In this document: positions 6,412-9,619 of the stretch, in pieces
Position numbering within the stretch: the first letter of the stretch is position 1
Layout: each line of letters starts with the position of its first letter
NCBI GenBank assembly: GCA_905373305.1
Contig: CAJPSM010000049.1
Span: forward strand, 1-9,619
DNA length: 9,619 nt
DNA from: an uncultured Streptococcus sp.
Lineage (GTDB): Bacteria > Bacillota > Bacilli > Lactobacillales > Streptococcaceae
Direction: 5' to 3'
Made by a program: the position numbers and the translations under genes
The notes under the pieces: generated by a model
Database searches by the model: none
The model's input: the letters and a program-made list of their open reading frames with translations, nothing else
Told to the model about the DNA's origin: nothing

Positions 6412-6780
6412 TTACTGACCCTCAAATTCTTCAATCACATCCGTGTAGTGTTCTTTCATTGCGTTATGAATCTGCTGTTTAAAAATACCAAACATAAGAT
6501 AATAAACAAATAGAACAATTCCTGCAAACAGTATCAAAAATAAAAAATATACTGGAAGGGGCAGTACGAGACCTCTACCACTCAGTAAGGGTATAGCAAG
6601 CATTAATACCCAAATAACAGCCATAGAAATCCCAGCTACTTTCGTACCACTTTCTCTCTGCTTCTTTAACTTTAAATATTCCAAATAGATGAATGTAGCT
6701 TCTTCTCTAGAGTATTGTCCAGCTTTTAGTTTGCGTTTAACTTCCTTATTTAGTGTCGTTGTTGCAACTGCAAAAATCAT
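6412..6780 (-). CDS. Small membrane protein with two transmembrane helices, function unknown
   Basis: I do not recognise this 122-residue protein. The N-terminal 45 residues are cytosolic-looking, charged and helical (NKEVKRKLKAGQYSREEATF), followed by TM1 at about 48-66 and TM2 at about 71-96, and a charged C-terminal tail (KQQIHNAMKEHYTDVIEEFE). The two helices are joined by only about five residues (GRG core), so they form a tight hairpin with both termini on the same side, probably inside by the positive-inside rule. The ATG overlaps the Nudix gene stop as ATGA (6777-6780), so it is expressed by translational coupling. No catalytic motif is visible. It is real rather than a chance frame because of the coupling, the regular amphipathic N-terminus and the clean hydrophobic profile. 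Confidence 0.75.
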   Translation of the reverse strand: MIFAVATTTLNKEVKRKLKAGQYSREEATFIYLEYLKLKKQRESGTKVAGISMAVIWVLMLAIPLLSGRGLVLPLPVYFLFLILFAGIVLFVYYLMFGIFKQQIHNAMKEHYTDVIEEFEGQ

Positions 6781-7205
6781 TTTACTTCCTCCAAATAATC
6801 CCTCACTCTCCCCTGCAACTGGGGCACGACCTTATCTGAGCCAAGAAACTCCTCAATGCCCATTAGTTTGTAGCCCTGTCCCTCATCGCCAAAGACGATA
6901 CTATCAAACTGTTCCTGCCTTAACTTACCAACTAGAAAGACGGATTCCTTCCCCTCAAAAAGCATACTTGGGTAAACCTTACTCCAAAGCAGACACTCTT
7001 CAATCAAATGAATTCCCAGCTCTTCGTAAACTTCACGCGCCGCACACTCAAAGGGACTTTCATCACCCTCTCGTCCGCCACCTGGCAATTCCCAGGTATT
7101 AGGGTATGGAATGTTTGATTTATCATCACGTAGGATAGTCAAGAGCTTATCACCACAAAAGAGGGCAATTTTGCAACCTGTAAAATCAGAAATCTCTATT
7201 CCCAT
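6777..7205 (-). CDS. Nudix hydrolase
   Basis: Nudix enzymes cleave nucleoside diphosphates linked to another moiety, often damaged or surplus nucleotides, with Mg2+. This 142-residue protein has a perfect Nudix box at residues 43-65 (G-x5-E-x7-REVYEELGI: G43, E49, R57, E58, E61, E62, G64, I65). The glutamates bind metal. It is preceded by NTWELPGG, the usual lead-in strand. Nothing outside the box identifies the substrate. MutT-like 8-oxo-dGTP hydrolase or a related pyrophosphatase is possible, but I leave it general. Start ATG at 7205 has AGGAG 7 nt upstream, only 9 nt after the DUF3013 gene stop. The stop overlaps the next gene. The family call is very safe. Confidence 0.93.
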   Translation of the reverse strand: MGIEISDFTGCKIALFCGDKLLTILRDDKSNIPYPNTWELPGGGREGDESPFECAAREVYEELGIHLIEECLLWSKVYPSMLFEGKESVFLVGKLRQEQFDSIVFGDEGQGYKLMGIEEFLGSDKVVPQLQGRVRDYLEEVK

Positions 7206-7214
7206 GTCAAACTC

Positions 7215-7685
7215 CTAATACCTCGGATACGGATAAAACTCCCCTTCTTCCAAGCCAACCTTTCCTTCTTCAAATACTTCTTGGTTCCATTCCATGACAA
7301 ATTCTTCTGCTTCTGGGTCTTCCAAAAAGTCCATGAGCGCATCCAGCCCAACCTCGGCAGTGTCTTTGAGGAAAAGGGCAAAATAGGCTAAAAATTCACG
7401 AGAGAAGCCTTTCTTTGGTAAGTAAGGGATGACAGTCAAATAATCTTCCTCATTAACAGTTGACTTGGCAGGATTGTAGAAAAGGACTGCTTCTTCAAAG
7501 AGAATGTCGTCTGATGACACCTCTCCATCCTCATCCAACATCTCCACACCTGCAGCGTTTTGTGCTTCCAAAAGAAAACTCACTTCAACCGCGTGGTTGC
7601 GCTTGTCCCAACTAATCTCATAATCAAAAGGAAAGTTCTTGTCCAATTCTTCCTCTAAAACATCTAAAAATCCGTATGTTGCCAT
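7215..7685 (-). CDS. DUF3013 family protein
   Basis: This is a 156-residue, strongly acidic soluble protein restricted, as far as I know, to streptococci and relatives (DUF3013). It opens with MATYGFLDVLEEELDKNFPF and carries runs of Glu and Asp such as DEDGEVSSDD (51-60) and FLEDPEAEEF (119-128), and ends in FYPYPRY. No catalytic motif, membrane segment or signal peptide is visible, and its role is unknown. The ATG at 7685 has AGAGGA about 6 nt upstream. It is the first gene of the leftward operon and is divergent from rarA. A Nudix gene follows after 9 nt. Codon use and composition match its neighbours, so it belongs to the conserved core rather than to acquired DNA. Confidence 0.85.
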   Translation of the reverse strand: MATYGFLDVLEEELDKNFPFDYEISWDKRNHAVEVSFLLEAQNAAGVEMLDEDGEVSSDDILFEEAVLFYNPAKSTVNEEDYLTVIPYLPKKGFSREFLAYFALFLKDTAEVGLDALMDFLEDPEAEEFVMEWNQEVFEEGKVGLEEGEFYPYPRY

Positions 7686-7731
7686 TTTGTCCTCTTTCTA
7701 TGCGACTCTTAAATCGCCCCGAATACTCGGA

Positions 7732-7744
7732 ATTATGCTAAAAT
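7732..7744. promoter_or_regulatory. Overlapping divergent -10 elements for rarA and the DUF3013 operon
   Basis: On the plus strand TGCTAAAAT (7736-7744) is an extended -10 with hexamer TAAAAT. On the minus strand CATAAT (7737-7732) is a near-consensus -10 hexamer. The two overlap by two bases, and neither has a convincing -35. Back-to-back use would let polymerase binding one way block the other. The assignment is from motif resemblance only. Confidence 0.4.
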
Positions 7745-7800
7745 AGATACTACCATCTTACCACATATACATCAGAAAATCCATGTTAGAAAGGACTGCT

Positions 7801-9072
7801 ATGCCTGACAATCTTGCGCTTCGCATGCGCCCAAAAACCATTGACCAGGTCATCGGTCAGGAACATCTGGTCGGCCCAGGAAAAATCATCCGTCGCATGG
7901 TGGAGGCCAACCGCCTGTCCTCCATGATTCTCTACGGACCTCCGGGTATCGGCAAAACCAGTATTGCCTCTGCCATCGCTGGAACGACCAAATATGCCTT
8001 TCGGACCTTTAATGCGACAGTTGATAGTAAGAAGCGACTGCAAGAAATCGCTGAAGAGGCTAAATTCTCAGGTGGACTAGTTCTGCTACTGGACGAGATC
8101 CACCGACTAGATAAAACCAAGCAAGACTTTCTTCTACCACTCTTAGAAAGTGGTCTGGTCATCATGATTGGGGCTACGACTGAAAATCCTTTCTTTTCTG
8201 TCACTCCAGCCATTCGCAGTCGTGTTCAGATTTTTGAATTGGAACCTCTGTCTAACCAAAACGTCAAAGAAGCCATTCAAATGGCCCTGACTGACCCTGA
8301 ACGAGGTTTTGATTTCCCTGTTGAGTTAGATGAGGATGCGCTGGATTTCATCGCAACCTCTACCAATGGAGACCTGCGTTCTGCCTTTAATTCACTAGAT
8401 TTGGCTGTTCTCTCTACTCCTGAGAATGACAAGCGCATCCGCCATATCACTCTTGATATCATGGAAAATAGCCTACAAAGGAGCTATATTACTATGGACA
8501 AGGATGGAGACGGGCACTATGATGTTCTCTCAGCCCTGCAAAAGTCCATCCGTGGATCGGATGTGGATGCCAGTCTCCACTACGCAGCCCGCTTGATTGA
8601 AGCTGGGGATCTGCCTAGCCTCGCTCGTCGCTTGACTGTTATCGCTTATGAAGATATCGGCTTGGCCAATCCTGAGGCCCAGATTCATACCGTGACTGCT
8701 CTAGATGCCGCACAAAGGATTGGTTTCCCAGAAGCCCGCATCCTCATTGCTAATGTAGTCATTGATTTGGCCCTTTCTCCAAAATCCAACTCAGCCTATG
8801 TAGCTATGGATAAAGCTCTTACCGACCTCAAAACATCAGGTCATTTGCCTATTCCCCGACACCTGCGTGATGGTCACTACAGTGGTAGCAAGGAATTGGG
8901 GAACGCCCAGGATTATCTCTATCCACACAACTATCCTGGACACTGGGTCAAACAAGACTATTTGCCAGAAAAGATTCGCAATCATAGCTACTTCTCTCCA
9001 GAAGACACTGGCAAGTACGAACGGGCCTTAGCTCAACGTAAGGAAACCATTGATAAATTACGGAACTTGTGA
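7801..9072 (+). CDS. rarA: Replication-associated recombination protein A (RarA/MgsA), AAA+ ATPase
   Basis: RarA is a homotetrameric AAA+ ATPase related to clamp-loader and RuvB proteins. It acts at stalled replication forks and interacts with single-strand binding protein. The 423-residue protein has Walker A GPPGIGKT (46-53), Walker B LLLDEIHR (95-102), sensor 1 GATTENP (124-130) and AIRSR (137-141) with the arginine finger region. The C-terminal half carries the MgsA tetramerisation domain, including YAARLIEAGD and ARRLTVIAYEDIGLANPEA. The ATG at 7801 is preferred over an upstream in-frame ATG at 7783 because AAAGGA lies about 5 nt before it and MPDNLALRMRPK is the usual start. The gene is monocistronic, divergent from the DUF3013 operon, and followed by 6S RNA, a neighbourhood also known from Bacillus. 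Intact. Confidence 0.95.
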   Translation: MPDNLALRMRPKTIDQVIGQEHLVGPGKIIRRMVEANRLSSMILYGPPGIGKTSIASAIAGTTKYAFRTFNATVDSKKRLQEIAEEAKFSGGLVLLLDEIHRLDKTKQDFLLPLLESGLVIMIGATTENPFFSVTPAIRSRVQIFELEPLSNQNVKEAIQMALTDPERGFDFPVELDEDALDFIATSTNGDLRSAFNSLDLAVLSTPENDKRIRHITLDIMENSLQRSYITMDKDGDGHYDVLSALQKSIRGSDVDASLHYAARLIEAGDLPSLARRLTVIAYEDIGLANPEAQIHTVTALDAAQRIGFPEARILIANVVIDLALSPKSNSAYVAMDKALTDLKTSGHLPIPRHLRDGHYSGSKELGNAQDYLYPHNYPGHWVKQDYLPEKIRNHSYFSPEDTGKYERALAQRKETIDKLRNL

Positions 9073-9077
9073 AATCC

Positions 9078-9118
9078 TTTTCAAAAAAATAAATTTTCCT
9101 CTTGAATTTTTTTGAAAA
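9078..9118. repeat. AT-rich inverted repeat downstream of rarA, overlapping the 6S promoter
   Basis: TTTTCAAAAAAAT (9078-9090) is a perfect complement of ATTTTTTTGAAAA (9106-9118) with a 15-bp spacer. Only one G-C pair is present, so it is a poor intrinsic terminator, but it begins 6 bp after the rarA stop. Its right arm contains the -35 side of the 6S RNA promoter. Confidence 0.5.
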
Positions 9119-9129
9119 AGTGGTATCAT
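9102..9129 (+). promoter_or_regulatory. Promoter of 6S RNA
   Basis: TTGAAT (9102-9107) as -35, a 16-bp spacer and TGGTATCAT (9121-9129), an extended -10 with hexamer TATCAT. Transcription should start at about 9136-9140, just before the closing stem of 6S RNA. This is a strong sigma-A-type layout, as expected for an abundant RNA. Confidence 0.7.
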
Positions 9130-9137
9130 ATAAATAT

Positions 9138-9331
9138 AGAAACGCTGTGGTGTACGACTTCACACTTAAGTGTTGACCGACTATTTTTTGTATTATTAGG
9201 GAAACAAAAGACTTCTAACAGCATGCAAGCCGTCTCACGCGGAAGCAGCTTCAGTTAGAGCGAGTTGCCCACCTGCTTAATTGCGCGGGTTCAATACAAA
9301 TCGTGAAGGTCCGGCACCAATACAGCTTTTT
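9138..9331 (+). ncRNA. ssrS: 6S RNA
   Basis: 6S RNA mimics an open promoter, binds sigma-A RNA polymerase and dampens transcription in stationary phase. The closing stem is seen as three segments: GCTGT (9144-9148) with ACAGC (9322-9326), GGTG (9149-9152) with CACC (9315-9318), and CTTCAC (9158-9163) with GTGAAG (9303-9308). A terminal arm has TCTAAC (9214-9219) with GTTAGA (9254-9259). Between these lies a large unpaired region, the bubble that polymerase uses as pseudo-template. About 190 nt, promoter and position after rarA all agree with Firmicute 6S RNA. The exact 5' end is estimated from the -10. Only six bases of T-rich sequence separate the stem from the T-run and next tRNA. It is not tmRNA: no tRNA-like ends or tag frame. 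Confidence 0.85.
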
Positions 9332-9336
9332 CTGTT

Positions 9337-9409
9337 GCCTCCTTAGCTCAGTTGGTAGAGCAGTAGACTCTTAATCTATGGGTCGCAGGTTCGAGCCCTG
9401 CAGGGGGCA
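9337..9409 (+). tRNA. tRNA-Lys (anticodon CUU)
   Basis: This folds as a complete 73-nt cloverleaf. The acceptor GCCTCCT pairs with AGGGGGC (one G-U), the D arm is GCTC-AGTTGGTA-GAGC, the anticodon stem GTAGA/TCTAT encloses loop CTCTTAA with anticodon CTT, the variable region is GGGTC, and the T arm GCAGG-TTCGAGC-CCTGC is perfect. The discriminator is A; CCA is not encoded (TCT follows), so it is added after transcription. No promoter is seen between 6S RNA and this tRNA, so it is probably co-transcribed and released by RNase P. Confidence 0.97.
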
Positions 9410-9423
9410 TCTAAATCAACAGG

Positions 9424-9451
9424 AAAAAGCCTTGATTTATAAGGCTTTTTT
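9424..9451 (+). terminator. Intrinsic terminator after tRNA-Lys
   Basis: AAAAAGCCTT (9424-9433) pairs with AAGGCTTTTT (9441-9450) around the loop GATTTAT, followed by a T-run. The core GCC/GGC with A- and T-tracts is a strong terminator for the 6S/tRNA transcript. Confidence 0.88.
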
Positions 9452-9466
9452 GCTTGTCTATAACTG

Positions 9467-9488
9467 ATTTGCCCCATCATTTGCCCCA
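9467..9488. repeat. Tandem direct repeat ATTTGCCCCA, possible integrated-element border
   Basis: ATTTGCCCCA occurs at 9467-9476 and again at 9479-9488 with TC between. Similar GGGGCAAAT runs on the opposite strand are common at the 3' ends of streptococcal phage or ICE tyrosine integrase genes, next to their tRNA attachment sites. Only a few codons of such a frame (ending WGK, stop) remain here, so this is at best a scar. Confidence 0.4.
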
Positions 9489-9501
9489 CATTTTTTTATG
9501 A

Positions 9502-9619
9502 GCAATCTTTCCAGACATCTCTGACTACGAAAAACAAAAAAGCTATCCTACCTTTGCAAATTTAGATAAGATAGCAGAATATTTTAATGCAACTCCAACC
9601 CAACTATTTGGAACTAGTA
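9502..9619 (+). pseudogene. XRE-family (cI-like) HTH regulator fragment, 5' truncated, runs off window
   Basis: The frame opens after a TGA (9499-9501) without a start codon and reads AIFPDISDYEKQKSYPTF followed by ANLDKIAEYFNATPTQLFGT. ISDYE is the end of a recognition helix and SYPTFANLDKIAEYF the last helices of an XRE domain. The first half of the domain, including the start and helices 1-2, is absent, and the only nearby ATG (9498) is in another frame and closes after eight codons. The break is just downstream of the ATTTGCCCCA repeats, so a deletion that fused an element's end to its repressor is the simplest reading. The 3' part is outside the window, so a downstream internal start cannot be excluded. 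Confidence 0.6.

Noticed and set aside
6689..7102. 137-residue plus-strand frame opposite the Nudix and small membrane protein genes
   Set aside because: It is the antisense of two well-supported genes, is rich in Pro/Ser/Leu without domain signs, and lacks a ribosome binding site.
7783..7800. Earlier ATG for RarA
   Set aside because: No ribosome binding site precedes it, whereas AAAGGA precedes the ATG at 7801, which begins at the conserved MPDNLALRMRPK.
9138..9331. tmRNA or a riboswitch instead of 6S RNA
   Set aside because: No tRNA-like ends or tag peptide for tmRNA, and no downstream gene to regulate; the closing-stem layout fits 6S RNA.
1..9619. CRISPR array, toxin-antitoxin pair, restriction or phage-defence system
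   Set aside because: No spaced direct repeats and no frames with matching motifs were seen. Apart from the truncated HTH at the right edge, the genes are housekeeping or small accessory functions.

Overview
The window looks like a chromosomal segment of a Mitis-group Streptococcus, S. pneumoniae or a close relative. The reasons are the strong match of PrmA, RarA and the DUF3013 protein to what I remember of pneumococcal proteins, the AT-leaning base composition, AGGAG-type ribosome binding sites, extended -10 promoters, and a small repeat that resembles pneumococcal RUP elements. No database search was possible, so species level is inference.

Left region (1-2071). The N-terminal part of an aquaporin gene runs off the left edge on the minus strand behind a clear extended -10 promoter. 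Next is a small cassette: a DUF2785 protein and a one-cysteine HxlR-type regulator in a two-gene minus-strand operon, divergent from a small SnoaL/NTF2-fold protein. The shared 150 bp intergenic region holds two palindromes that are good operator candidates. The cassette resembles the electrophile/redox-sensing units seen with other HxlR-family regulators, but its inducer is unknown.

Centre (2072-7685). A ~160 bp element with terminal inverted repeats and an internal bidirectional terminator hairpin fills the gap between convergent genes. To its right, seven genes all read leftward: DUF3013 protein, Nudix hydrolase, two-TM small membrane protein, GNAT acetyltransferase, PrmA (ribosomal protein L11 methyltransferase), RsmE (16S rRNA m3U1498 methyltransferase) and PepF (oligoendopeptidase). 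Most are coupled by short gaps or ATGA overlaps. The exceptions are a 58 bp gap before the GNAT gene and a structured 137 bp gap before prmA. prmA-rsmE-pepF form a tight ribosome-modification/peptide-turnover group.

Right (7686-9619). Divergent from that operon is rarA (mgsA), the AAA+ replication-fork ATPase. It is followed by 6S RNA with its own extended -10 promoter, then at once by tRNA-Lys(CUU) and a terminator. 6S RNA and the tRNA are so close that the tRNA probably depends on the 6S promoter. The last ~150 bp hold a tandem ATTTGCCCCA repeat and a truncated XRE-type HTH reading frame, which look like the remains of an integrated element at the tRNA.

I did not find a convincing new defence or mobile system. 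The best leads are the HxlR/SnoaL/DUF2785 cassette with its operators, the mutually exclusive RNA pairings around 6S RNA and tRNA-Lys, and the structured leader of prmA.
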